In this document: one piece after another, positions 12,533-20,608 of the stretch
Layout: each line of letters begins with the position of its first letter
How positions within the stretch are numbered: position 1 is the first letter of the stretch
DNA from: Oceanithermus desulfurans
Lineage (GTDB): Bacteria > Deinococcota > Deinococci > Deinococcales > Marinithermaceae
Direction of reading: 5' to 3'
NCBI RefSeq assembly: GCF_014201675.1
Contig: NZ_JACHEZ010000001.1
Span: 62,001 to 126,000 of the forward strand
Length of the DNA stretch: 64,000 bases
Program-made: the position numbers and the translations under genes
The notes under the pieces: model-generated
Seen by the model: only the letters and a program-made list of their open reading frames with translations
Told to the model about the DNA's origin: nothing
Database searches by the model: none

Positions 12533-14937
12533 GGCCCTTCGACCGGCTTCCAGAAGCCCGAGCCCGAACCGCCCGCGGGGCCGGCGAACTCGGCTGCGCT
12601 TCCCCAGGGCAGATCGCCGTCGAAGGTGGGGAAGAAGGGCGGCACCAGCCCGTTGTTGCGCATCCGCGGGTCGTAGGTGAACTTGCGGCCGTAGCCGTTG
12701 CGGATCGTCAGATCGGGTTTGAGCTTGCCGAACCGCCCGTACCAGTTCTGGATCAGCCCGCCGGTCAGGTGGAGGTAGCCCTTGGGGGGCCCGCTGTTCC
12801 AGCGCTGGTAGTAGACGCTGCGGCTCGCCGACATGAGCACCCCGTCGACGTGCAGGTTGTAGGGGGCGTTGCCCCTGATGACGATCGCGCCGCGGTCGGA
12901 GTAGACGCCCAGCACGTTGCGCGCATCGGTGTTGGGGCAGTTGGCCGGCGCCACCGACCCGTCGGCCCGCCGCTCAGGGGCCGAGGTGCAGGGGCGGTCT
13001 TCGTAGATGAGGTCGCGGTTGAGGCCGATGTTGCGGCCCACGACGGTGACCTGCATGAAGTCGGCGATCGAGGGTTGGATGCAGTCGTAGCCGCCGTCGT
13101 AAGCGGTGACGGTGTAGGGGCAGAGGCCGGGGTGGCTGACGCTCAAACGCGGCCGGTGGGTTTTCCAGGGGCGAAGGTCGCTCGTGGGCTGCGCCACCCC
13201 GCCCCCCTGGAGGGTGAACGAAGAGGTGCGGCCCCCGGCGACGTCTCGACCCACGTAGATCACCCCGTTGAAGCCGGTACCCACGCTGTACCAGCCGGAG
13301 CCGTCGTTGCGTTCGACGCGGCCGGCCGCGTCGATGCGGAAGGCGTAGGTGAAGCGCCGGATGTCGGGCTCGGTCGTGGGGCCGACCCAGTGCTGCCCCG
13401 GCGGACAGGTCCCGGCCTGAGCGCGGACCGTCGCGGCTAGGCCGTCCGCGAACCAGATGGCGACGGTGCGTCCCGGGCCAGGAGCGCCCAGCCGGGCTGC
13501 GGCCCGCAACGCGGTCTGGAGCAGCGGCGGTGCCCAGCGTTCGACGCTCGGTCCCTCGGGCGGCGGGGGTGGCGGGGGCGGTGGCGGCGGCGGCGGGGGT
13601 GGCGGCGGGCCGGGTGGGCCGGGCGGAGGCGGGGGCGGATCGGCGACGCAGCGGCCGGGTACGGTGCGGGTGCCTACGTTCCGGCGTCCGTGCACCTGGA
13701 CGAACTGGTACTTCACCCCGGCGACCACGTCGGTGCTCAGGGTGACGGCCTCGACGTTGACGTCTCCGGTGGACGAGGTGGCGTCGTCGTCTTCGATGAA
13801 GAGGCCCCCGTTCTTGGCGGCGCGGTACTGGTCGCTGCTCGTCTTCGGGAGCGCGATGTAGTCCCTGTCCCAGGCGAGCCCGCCCTCAAAGGCGGGCTCG
13901 GCCCAGGCCGGGGGGATGGGGTCGATGGGGGGCGTGACCTTGACGTGGCTGCGGGCGCCGGCGTCCCAGTAGTAGTACCCCGGCCGCGCGTCCAGGCAGT
14001 CGTCCTTGGCGGCGTTCTCGGCCTCGCAGCCGACGCTGGTCACGCTGTCGCCGAACCAGGGCCGCCCGGTGAAGTTGAACTTGTCGTTGGTGTGCACCGG
14101 CCCGTCGAAGAGGGTGCCGTCGTAGAAGTAGACGCGCTCCGCCCCGGCTCCGGCCCCGGCACGCTGGTAGTTGGTGAAGAGCATGAAGTGGGAGAAGCTG
14201 GGCGGGCGCAGGTCGATGCGCAGCTCGCCGGTGAAGGCCTGTTCGATCTTGTGACGGGCGACGTCGGCGCCCTCCTTGGCGAGGTAGCCGCTGGACACCG
14301 TCGGCAGCGCGCGGAAAGTCAGCCGCACCGTCGCGTTGGGCAGGACCTCGGCGCGCCAGGGAACGAAGCCGTAGGCTACGCGGTAGGCGGTGGTGAGGCG
14401 GCCGCGGGTCTTCAGGGTGCGCTCGAAGGTCTGCGGGCCCAGCCGCGCGCGCCAGTAGTCCTCGGGCGCGGTGCCGGTGGGGTAGCGGGCGGCGTCGATG
14501 TGACCGTCGAGGAAGATGCTGTAGGGGGCCGCGCGGGGGTCGGACCAGTCGAGCCGGTCGGGGTCGGCGGTGCAGATCACGCGGCCGACGGCCGGTTTGT
14601 CGGTGGGTACGAAGGCGGGGTCGTCGGGGTCGTTGGTGACCCCGCAGAACTTCTGAAGATAGCTCCGCAGCGAGGCCCAGTCCGTCCCCGAGGGCATCTC
14701 GAAGTCGCTGGCGTTTTCGATGAAGTCCGCCACCTCGCGGCCGGTGAGGCTCAGCCGCGTCGTCGCCAGGGCGAGCCCGGACTCGGCGGCGTACTGGGCT
14801 TCGAGCGCCGCCTTCTGGTTGGAGGTCACCCGTTTGCCGGAGAGGGAAAGGCTGCTGCTGATGGCCACAATGGCGAGGAAGAGCAATAGCGCGAACAGAA
14901 GGGTGACGACCAGGGCAATGCCGAGAGGTTTTTTCAT
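12529..14937 (-). CDS. Large PilX/ComZ-like pilus protein with poly-proline segment
   Basis: First gene of the pilin operon, 802 aa. The N-terminus MKKPLGIALVVTLLFALLLFLAIVAISSS is a hydrophobic helix of PilX type without the Phe/Glu+5 pattern. It is followed by ALEAQYAAESGLALA, typical of PilX N-terminal domains. A long extracellular region follows with several Cys and a proline-rich tract coded at about 13557-13640, split by PPGPPG. Thermus ComZ is a comparable large protein in a pilin cluster needed for transformation; equivalence is inferred. A GGAGG lies 8 nt before ATG 14937, with TATAAA/TAGAAT just upstream. Confidence 0.75.
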   Translation of the reverse strand: MKKPLGIALVVTLLFALLLFLAIVAISSSLSLSGKRVTSNQKAALEAQYAAESGLALATTRLSLTGREVADFIENASDFEMPSGTDWASLRSYLQKFCGVTNDPDDPAFVPTDKPAVGRVICTADPDRLDWSDPRAAPYSIFLDGHIDAARYPTGTAPEDYWRARLGPQTFERTLKTRGRLTTAYRVAYGFVPWRAEVLPNATVRLTFRALPTVSSGYLAKEGADVARHKIEQAFTGELRIDLRPPSFSHFMLFTNYQRAGAGAGAERVYFYDGTLFDGPVHTNDKFNFTGRPWFGDSVTSVGCEAENAAKDDCLDARPGYYYWDAGARSHVKVTPPIDPIPPAWAEPAFEGGLAWDRDYIALPKTSSDQYRAAKNGGLFIEDDDATSSTGDVNVEAVTLSTDVVAGVKYQFVQVHGRRNVGTRTVPGRCVADPPPPPPGPPGPPPPPPPPPPPPPPPPPEGPSVERWAPPLLQTALRAAARLGAPGPGRTVAIWFADGLAATVRAQAGTCPPGQHWVGPTTEPDIRRFTYAFRIDAAGRVERNDGSGWYSVGTGFNGVIYVGRDVAGGRTSSFTLQGGGVAQPTSDLRPWKTHRPRLSVSHPGLCPYTVTAYDGGYDCIQPSIADFMQVTVVGRNIGLNRDLIYEDRPCTSAPERRADGSVAPANCPNTDARNVLGVYSDRGAIVIRGNAPYNLHVDGVLMSASRSVYYQRWNSGPPKGYLHLTGGLIQNWYGRFGKLKPDLTIRNGYGRKFTYDPRMRNNGLVPPFFPTFDGDLPWGSAAEFAGPAGGSGSGFWKPVEGP

Positions 14938-15075
14938 GCTTCCGCCTCCGATTTATACAATTCTAATCCAAACACCGCTGGATCCGGTACACGTCCAACC
15001 TGGCTTCGCCTCAATGGCCTTTAGTGTACCGCAAGCTCCGCCGCGGTTTGGGTCACGCGGCGCCTGGCCGCGGAC

Positions 15076-15081
15076 TATACT
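15076..15081 (+). promoter_or_regulatory. -10 box of crcB
   Basis: TATACT ends 7 nt before the crcB GTG, which predicts a leaderless mRNA. No fluoride-riboswitch core was recognised in the 150 nt upstream. Confidence 0.5.
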
Positions 15082-15088
15082 CTTGAGG

Positions 15089-15469
15089 GTGGAGCGCTGG
15101 ATATGGATCATGGCGGGCGGCGCCCTCGGGGCGCTCGGCCGCTACTGGGTCTCGGGCTGGGTGCAGCAGTGGGCCGGCTCGAGCTTCCCCTGGGGTACGG
15201 TCGGGGTCAACCTGATCGGCAGCTTCTTGCTGGGGTTCGTGATCCAGGCGAGCCTGATCGGCGGCTGGACCGGGGAGCTGCGTCTCTTCGTCGCCGTGGG
15301 TTTCCTGGGGGCGTTCACCACGTTCTCGACCTTTGCCTTCGAAGCCCTGGAGCTGCTGCGGGCAGGGCAGGGGGCGGAGGCGCTGGCCTACGTGGGCCTG
15401 AACCTGGTGCTGGGGGTGCTGCTCGTGGCCCTGGGCATGGCCGCGGTGGCCGTGCTTCGCAGCGCGTGA
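15089..15469 (+). CDS. crcB: Fluoride channel CrcB/FluC
   Basis: This 126-residue, four-helix membrane protein starts at GTG 15089. Conserved Fluc signatures are GGALGALGRYWVSGW, FPWGTVGVNLIGSFLLGF (pore Asn) and GFLGAFTTFSTFAFE (Phe-box and Na+ site region). Fluc channels work as dual-topology dimers that expel toxic fluoride. A DUF190 gene starts 12 nt downstream, a frequent pairing. The start was chosen because TATACT lies 7 nt upstream; the longer frame to 14720 runs antisense through the pilin gene and is rejected. Confidence 0.94.
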   Translation: MERWIWIMAGGALGALGRYWVSGWVQQWAGSSFPWGTVGVNLIGSFLLGFVIQASLIGGWTGELRLFVAVGFLGAFTTFSTFAFEALELLRAGQGAEALAYVGLNLVLGVLLVALGMAAVAVLRSA

Positions 15470-15480
15470 GGAGGGCGGTT

Positions 15481-15822
15481 ATGCAGCTGAACGGTACGGC
15501 GGTACTGGCGCGGGTTTTCCTGGGGGAGAGCGACAAGGTGCACGGCCGGCCGGCGTACGCCGCGATCGTCGAGGAGGCGCGCCGCCGGGGGATTCGGGGC
15601 GCCACCGTGCTGCGCGGCATCATGGGCTTCGGCGCGGGCAGCCGCATCCACTCGGCGGCGATCCTGCGGCTTTCCGAGGACCTGCCGATCGTCGTGGAGC
15701 TCGTCGACGAGGAGGCGCGCATCCGCGGCTTTCTGCCCTGGCTGGGGGAGGTGCTGGGCGGCGGGCTCGTCACCCTCGAGAAGGTCGAGGTCGTGCGCTA
15801 CACCGCCGAGGGCGGGGCATAG
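15481..15822 (+). CDS. DUF190 protein (CrcB-associated)
   Basis: This 113-residue protein is of the DUF190 family, with a PII-like ferredoxin fold known from structures. It has LARVFLGESDKVHGRPAYAAIVEEARRRGIRGATVLRGIMGFG and VVELVDEEARI. Such proteins are often next to, or fused with, CrcB and may bind nucleotides to regulate fluoride export; that role is not proven. The ATG lies 12 nt after the crcB stop behind GAGGAGGGCGG, so the two are cotranscribed. Confidence 0.9.
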   Translation: MQLNGTAVLARVFLGESDKVHGRPAYAAIVEEARRRGIRGATVLRGIMGFGAGSRIHSAAILRLSEDLPIVVELVDEEARIRGFLPWLGEVLGGGLVTLEKVEVVRYTAEGGA

Positions 15823-15872
15823 GCCCCGGGCGCCGGTGGTATAAAAATACAAAGTCGAAGGGAGGCAGGAGG

Positions 15873-16703
15873 ATGCGTATCAAGCTGCTGGCGTTCGTGG
15901 CGGTGTTGGTGGGCGTTTCGGCGGGGGCCGTTTCGCCCGACGGGTTGGTGCTGTACTGGCTGGGGAAGACGCCGGCGCCCGCGCCGGCGGTCGCGACGGT
16001 GGACGAGGGGCTGGACTTCCAGGCCGCCTTCGTGCGGGGGCTGATCCCCATCGCGGGCGACCCGGTGGGGTACAAGGTGGGGCTCACCAGCCGGGCGGTG
16101 CAGGAACGGTTCGGGGTGGACCACCCCCTGCGGGGGGTGCTGCTCGAGCGCATGCTGCTCGCGGGCGGCGCGGTGGTGCCCGCCCGCTTCGGCGCGGTGC
16201 CCATTGCCGAGGCCGACCTGATGGTGCGGGTTGGTGACGCCGGCGTCAACCAGGCGAAGACGCCCGAGGAGGTGCTGCGCCACCTGGACGCGGTCATCCC
16301 CTTCATCGAGCTGCCCGACCTGATGCTGAAGAAGGGCGAGCCCCTGAACGGCGCGACGATCACAGCCATCAACGTGGGCGCGCGGCTGGGGGTGCTGGGC
16401 CGCCCCATTCCCGTCGAGGCCACCCCCGAGTTTGCCCGGGCGCTGGCCGAGATGCAGGTCTACGTGAGCGTGGACGACGCGCTGGTGATGAAGGTGCCGG
16501 GCAAGGCGATCCTGGGCCACCCGCTCAACGCGGTGATCTGGCTCGCCGGCGACCTGGCGCGCCGCGGCGAGGCGCTGAAGCCCGGCGACCTCGTCAGCCT
16601 GGGCAGCCTAGGCAAGCCGCTGCGCCCGCAGCCGGGGCAGACCCTGTGGGTGGGCTACAGCTTCGGCCGCTGGGGCGGCGAGGTGAAGGTCCGCTTCGAG
16701 TAG
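15873..16703 (+). CDS. Exported 2-keto-4-pentenoate hydratase-like protein
   Basis: This 276-residue member of the MhpD/fumarylacetoacetate hydrolase superfamily has GYKVGLTSRAVQERFG, HPLRGVLLERM, AEADLMVRV and PFIELPD. The E-x-D and the following Glu match the family's divalent-metal ligands. The first 22 residues (MRIKLLAFVAVLVGVSAGAVSP) look like a Sec signal peptide, which is unusual because family members are normally cytosolic catabolic enzymes. The ATG is preceded by GGGAGGCAGGAGG. It lies alone between DUF190 and a molybdoenzyme-like gene. The substrate is unknown. Confidence 0.8.
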   Translation: MRIKLLAFVAVLVGVSAGAVSPDGLVLYWLGKTPAPAPAVATVDEGLDFQAAFVRGLIPIAGDPVGYKVGLTSRAVQERFGVDHPLRGVLLERMLLAGGAVVPARFGAVPIAEADLMVRVGDAGVNQAKTPEEVLRHLDAVIPFIELPDLMLKKGEPLNGATITAINVGARLGVLGRPIPVEATPEFARALAEMQVYVSVDDALVMKVPGKAILGHPLNAVIWLAGDLARRGEALKPGDLVSLGSLGKPLRPQPGQTLWVGYSFGRWGGEVKVRFE

Positions 16704-16761
16704 GTGGGCGAATGTGCTTTCGGGCGGGCCGGTCCCGCCCGCTTTCGTATAGATTGCGGGC

Positions 16762-17319
16762 ATGAGGGACGACCTGCCTCCGGGCCAGACGCCGACGCGC
16801 CGCTTCCCGCTGTTTACCGTGGATCCGGTCGCGCCCCTCGCGGCCGGGGCGTTCCGGCTGCGGCTCCTGGGCGCCGTGGAACACCGCCTCGAGCTGGGCT
16901 GGGAAGAGCTGCGGGCGCTGGGAGAGGAGATGCTGGTGCACGACTTTCACTGCGTCACCGGCTGGACCCGCACGGCCACCCGCTGGCAGGGGGTTCCGCT
17001 CGCGCGGGTGCTCGAGCGCGCGCGACCCACAGCGGGCGCGACCCACGCGCTCGCCTGGTCGCGGGGCGGGTACAGCGCCAGTCTGCCGCTCGAAGACCTT
17101 ACCGCGCCCGTGGTGCTGCTCGCCTGGTCGCTGGACGGCGCACCCCTGCCCCACGAGCACGGCGGCCCGGTGCGGCTGGTGGTGCCCCACCGCTACGGCT
17201 GGAAGAGCGTGAAGTGGCTCGCCAAGATCCAGCTCTTCGAGCGCGAGGTCGAAGGCTACTGGGAGATGCGCGGCTACCACCGTCGGGGCGACCCCTGGCG
17301 GGGGGAGCGCTACGGATAG
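16762..17319 (+). CDS. Small sulfite-oxidase-fold molybdoenzyme-like protein
   Basis: This 185-residue protein matches the molybdopterin-binding domain of the sulfite oxidase/MsrP (YedY) superfamily. HDFHCVTGW carries the Cys that ligates molybdenum, and VVPHRYGWKSVKWLAKIQL and EGYWEMRGYH are typical of the C-terminal half. There is no Tat signal, so it is probably cytoplasmic, unlike MsrP. TAGATT 6 nt before the ATG suggests leaderless expression. The epimerase-like gene starts 4 nt after its stop. The electron acceptor and substrate are unknown. Confidence 0.85.
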   Translation: MRDDLPPGQTPTRRFPLFTVDPVAPLAAGAFRLRLLGAVEHRLELGWEELRALGEEMLVHDFHCVTGWTRTATRWQGVPLARVLERARPTAGATHALAWSRGGYSASLPLEDLTAPVVLLAWSLDGAPLPHEHGGPVRLVVPHRYGWKSVKWLAKIQLFEREVEGYWEMRGYHRRGDPWRGERYG

Positions 17320-17323
17320 GGTC

Positions 17324-18190
17324 ATGCACGTCGTCCTGGTGGGTGGAAGCGGCTTTCTGGGCAGCTACGTTGCCCGGGCGCTGCTCGCGCGCGGCCACCG
17401 GGTCACCTCGCTCTCGCGCCGGGGGCGGGGCCCGCTCGCCGGAGTGCGCTACCGGGTAGGCGACGCGGCCTCGGGGCAGGGGCTCGAAGCCATGGGCGCC
17501 GCCGACGCCGCGGTCTACCTCGCCGGGATCATCCGCGAGGGGGAGCAGCGCTACCAGGCGGTGCACGTCCGCGGGGTTCAGCAGGTGCTCGGGGCCATGG
17601 TCGCGGCAGGGGTGCGGCGGATCGTGCACGTCTCGGCGTTGGGGGCACGGCCGGACGCGCCCAGCCGCTACCACGCGAGCAAGGCGCGGGGCGAGGCGCT
17701 GGTGCGGGCAAGCGGCCTCGACTGGACGATCTTCCGCCCCAGCCTCGTCTTCGGTGAGGGCGACGAGTTCTTCGGCAAGATCCTGAAGGGCCTCGTGCGC
17801 ATGCCGCTTCCCTTTATTCCCATCATCGGCACCGGCGACTACCCGTTCCGGCCCGTCTGGGCCGGCGACGTCGCCCAGGCGATGGCCCAAAGCCTAGAAA
17901 AGCCCGTGACGATTGGTGAAGCCTACGACCTGGTGGGGCCGAAGGAATACACCTACAGAGAGCTCATCTTGCTCGTGCGCGACGCGCTCGGGTCGAGAAA
18001 GCCGCTCGTTTCGCTTCCCGTCGGCTTTTTCGCGCTCCTTGCCCGGCTGCCCCGGGCGCCGATCACACCCGATCAGCTCTTCATGCTGCTCGAGGGCAAC
18101 ACAGGCGACCCGGCTGAGCTACAGGAGGTTTTTGAGCTCGAGTGGCTGCAGTTGGGGGCAGAGCTGTCGCGTGTGCTCGGTATCCGCTAG
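17324..18190 (+). CDS. NAD(P)-binding epimerase/NDUFA9-like protein
   Basis: This 288-residue atypical SDR begins HVVLVGGSGFLGSYVARALLARGHRVTSLSRR, a Rossmann GxxGxxG. It has VHVSALGA and YHASKARGEALVRASGLDWTIFRPSLVFG, matching complex I NDUFA9-like/NmrA-type SDRs with a YxxxK-like motif. Such proteins bind NADPH and may be non-catalytic. It starts 4 nt after the molybdoenzyme-like gene, so they share an mRNA. The last codons abut the AT-rich island; the C-terminus (AELSRVLGIR) may have been affected by the insertion. Confidence 0.82.
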   Translation: MHVVLVGGSGFLGSYVARALLARGHRVTSLSRRGRGPLAGVRYRVGDAASGQGLEAMGAADAAVYLAGIIREGEQRYQAVHVRGVQQVLGAMVAAGVRRIVHVSALGARPDAPSRYHASKARGEALVRASGLDWTIFRPSLVFGEGDEFFGKILKGLVRMPLPFIPIIGTGDYPFRPVWAGDVAQAMAQSLEKPVTIGEAYDLVGPKEYTYRELILLVRDALGSRKPLVSLPVGFFALLARLPRAPITPDQLFMLLEGNTGDPAELQEVFELEWLQLGAELSRVLGIR

Positions 18191-20054
18191 TCTACCAGAC
18201 TATCTATATGTTTAAGTGTGTGAGCATCCATTTACCATTCAAGTATTCAGGCATTTAAGCACCGGCTTTAATGCTTTAATTAGCGGTTGTATGGATTCAC
18301 AAGAAAGTTTAGTATCATTCATGTATACTTGCTGCAACTTGCTCTTCACGCCATGATTATAGTTGCTCGGATCTTCAATAACTAACACACCCTCTTTGGT
18401 TTCCTTGACAAGCGTTATACTATGATCTTCACACAGTTTGCGAAGATAGCTATAACTAAGAAAACGTTCGATGCCTTTGAATCCTTTGCTAACCTTCGGA
18501 TCAGCGTTCTTATCATCTAACTTAACAATATAAAATCCATTTTTGTTTTTATCACCTAATTTCTCAATAAGTTTTTTTATCTTGTTGTATGTTTTCTCTT
18601 TGGTTTCCCAGTCAAGGAGAATACACAGGTTGCCAGGTCTGTAGGCGAAGTGCTTGCTTAACTTATCCAGCACTTTCTCGATATTGGGGGTGCCGCCGGA
18701 ATGCATTCCCAGATCTTCCGGAGACAAAACCATGTATTGCTCTTTAGGTACCTGAAGGCATCTCAATGCTTGCTGTACGATGAACTTGTCTGATTTTCCT
18801 TCTACAAGGACTATTGTGCTAGTGGGATTGGTCAGTATAGGCTCGGTATATATACCGATGCCGGCTTTTCCCATCTCCTTCAATCCTTCTCTTATTCCGT
18901 CCTTTCCTTGGAATACTGTAGAGATAGCTTCCGATAACCCCTCTTTTTTTAATGAAATTATGCAGTTAGAATATCCAGCGAATATTTCTGAATGTGTCGT
19001 GATAATAAATTGAAAGCGCGGGTTTTCCCGCGCGTTGCGCTGAAAGAATGCAGCGATTTCCGCCTCCAGGGATTTATGTAACGAATTTTCTGGTTCTTCT
19101 ACGCCCCAAATAATTGCTTGTAGCCAGCCGAATGATCTTCCCGGCTGGCTGCGGTGTAAAGAATAAAGAAGGAGTAGCGCCGTGAAAAGCTGAACTCCTG
19201 CGCCTTGCAATTCCGCCCCGATGACATGATTCTGTTCATATAACATTGAGAGCCGTAGTTTTAAGTTTGACACTAACTCTTCTAGGGAAGATGGTAGCTC
19301 TGCCGATAGTTCGACGCTTGCTCCAGTTGACCTATTGAGAGCGGTAGAAACCTCTGACCAAAGGTGCCCAATTTGCTTGCGAAGGTCACCAAGGAAATTA
19401 TCAAGGCTATCTTCGCCCGTTTTCTTTTTTCCACCCTTTCGCAACCTATGTAATGCTTCAGCGATAAAGCTGACGCTATCCGCATCAAAAAGCTTTAGAG
19501 GTGAAACATAATGAGGAATATATACATACTTAATTAAGCTTAAGAACCCCCTTATACCCTTTGCCGCTTTGTCATCTTCTATACTCTTACCGTTCAAGTA
19601 AATGCTTGGCAAATCTTCTTGGACGTGCCATACCTTTTTGATTGAGAAGGAGCCATTATTACTGACCGCGGGTATATCTATTACAGCCTTGAGCGGTTTG
19701 GGGAAATTAAATATATCAGGCAAACTAAATTCAACTTCTACCGATATCTCTTTTTTTTGTTTCCGAGAAACAAATATATTGTAATCACGCTCCCAATCGA
19801 GGGATTTTCCAGGCTCTATCTCTTCGTTGAAGAAGAGGTTCAATGCCCGAAGAACATTAGATTTTCCTGCATTATTAAGTCCAGTGATCGAAGTGTATGG
19901 ACAGAAAGGTTTTACTTCCAGATTTCGAAATGAGCGGAAATTTCGGATGGCCACTCGGGTGATAAGTGCCATAGTAATTATAGTAACCCGCTTCTGGCCA
20001 ATGGGCTGGTCAAATACCGATTTCAGCACTAGGCCGTTAAAGGGCGGATGTATA
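18191..20054. other. AT-rich genomic island
   Basis: From just after the epimerase stop to about 20054 the base composition falls abruptly to roughly 40-45 % G+C by eye, against about 70 % on both sides. It holds a single gene (OLD nuclease). No terminal inverted repeats, integrase or tRNA target is visible. The right edge abuts scrambled alr/ACT remnants. This is inferred to be horizontal acquisition. Confidence 0.8.
18239..19972 (-). CDS. OLD-family ATPase/TOPRIM nuclease
   Basis: This 577-residue protein runs from ATG 19972 (MALITRVAIRNFRSFRNLE). Residues 31-38 GLNNAGKS are Walker A, 286-293 AIIWGVEEPE-type is Walker B, and His327 (ITTHSEIF) is the ABC switch. The C-terminal TOPRIM has VLVEGKSD (Glu391) and LLDWE (Asp454). 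OLD nucleases are ATP-regulated DNA nicking/cutting enzymes used in phage defence. No UvrD-like GajB lies next to it, so it is a stand-alone (class 1-like) member. An upstream in-frame extension to 20212 only reads through alr remnants. Base composition shows it is foreign. Confidence 0.88.
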   Translation of the reverse strand: MALITRVAIRNFRSFRNLEVKPFCPYTSITGLNNAGKSNVLRALNLFFNEEIEPGKSLDWERDYNIFVSRKQKKEISVEVEFSLPDIFNFPKPLKAVIDIPAVSNNGSFSIKKVWHVQEDLPSIYLNGKSIEDDKAAKGIRGFLSLIKYVYIPHYVSPLKLFDADSVSFIAEALHRLRKGGKKKTGEDSLDNFLGDLRKQIGHLWSEVSTALNRSTGASVELSAELPSSLEELVSNLKLRLSMLYEQNHVIGAELQGAGVQLFTALLLLYSLHRSQPGRSFGWLQAIIWGVEEPENSLHKSLEAEIAAFFQRNARENPRFQFIITTHSEIFAGYSNCIISLKKEGLSEAISTVFQGKDGIREGLKEMGKAGIGIYTEPILTNPTSTIVLVEGKSDKFIVQQALRCLQVPKEQYMVLSPEDLGMHSGGTPNIEKVLDKLSKHFAYRPGNLCILLDWETKEKTYNKIKKLIEKLGDKNKNGFYIVKLDDKNADPKVSKGFKGIERFLSYSYLRKLCEDHSITLVKETKEGVLVIEDPSNYNHGVKSKLQQVYMNDTKLSCESIQPLIKALKPVLKCLNT

Positions 20055-20172
20055 CGAGGTAGCCCCGGAGCAAGCCCCGTTACGAGTTCGTAGTAAATGG
20101 TATCTAGCGCGTGGGCACGCCCGCCACGGGCCCCACCCAGGTGTACCCGTCTGCATCGCGCAATACCGCCGC
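20055..20172 (-). pseudogene. Scrambled remnants of alr 3' end and ACT-type gene
   Basis: Two fragments lie out of frame with each other. At about 20055-20112 the minus strand reads ALDTIYYELVTGLAPGLPR, closely matching the alanine racemase C-terminus ALNTIHYELATALSPRLPR found intact at 20622-20690. At about 20104-20172 it reads AVLRDADGYTWVGP, matching AVLRDTDGYTWVGP of the intact ACT-like gene. The order (ACT piece before alr piece) is the reverse of the intact locus. The copies have diverged, so this is an old rearrangement beside the island. Confidence 0.7.
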
Positions 20173-20230
20173 GCGCGCCGAGCGCCTGCTTGCCGAATTC
20201 GAGCCGGAACACCGGCCCCTGGAGGCCGAG

Positions 20231-20608
20231 CTACCGCGCATCCTCGGCGTCGGTTAGAACGTGGCCCGCGGCGGCGAGCGCGGCGCGGGCCGCCTCCAAC
20301 CTGTCGACGGGCACGAGCAGGAAGTCGGTGGACCAGGTGGAGAGCACGAAGACCGGCACCCCCGCCTCCGCGAGCGGGGTGGTTAGGGCGGCCAGCACTC
20401 CGGTGAGGCCGAAGTCGAGCGGGCCCTCCACCGCCAGCAACCGCCATCCGCCGCGGCAGGTCACGGCCCGAGGCGCGGCCGCCTCGGGTCCCACCCAGGT
20501 GTAGCCGTCGGTATCGCGCAGCACCGCCGACAGTGCGCCGGGGCCGGGCGCGAGCGGGTGGGGTGCGGTGCAGACCGCGTAGCGCTCCCCCACCAGCCGG
20601 AGCCTCAT
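20231..20608 (-). CDS. ACT-like domain protein
   Basis: This 125-residue protein (MRLRLVGERYAVCTAPHPL) has two ACT/CASTOR-like halves: VLRDTDGYTWVGPE, then EGPLDFGLTGVLAALTTPLAEAGVPVFVLSTWSTDFLLVP. This resembles the small DUF/ACT proteins annotated as amino-acid-binding regulators. Its ATG overlaps the alr TGA (ATGA), so translation is coupled. It may sense an amino acid related to alanine metabolism, but this is only inference. Confidence 0.75.
   Translation of the reverse strand: MRLRLVGERYAVCTAPHPLAPGPGALSAVLRDTDGYTWVGPEAAAPRAVTCRGGWRLLAVEGPLDFGLTGVLAALTTPLAEAGVPVFVLSTWSTDFLLVPVDRLEAARAALAAAGHVLTDAEDAR

Noticed and set aside
14938-15088. Fluoride riboswitch before crcB
   Set aside because: The conserved crcB-motif core could not be found, and the -10 lies 7 nt before the start, leaving no room for a leader.
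18239-19972. Gabija (GajAB) defence system
   Set aside because: Only an OLD-type protein is present; no UvrD-like helicase gene lies in the island or beside it.
19973-20212. 80-residue N-terminal extension of the OLD protein
   Set aside because: It translates alr/ACT remnants and ends before the conserved FRSF start region; ATG 19972 fits the family.
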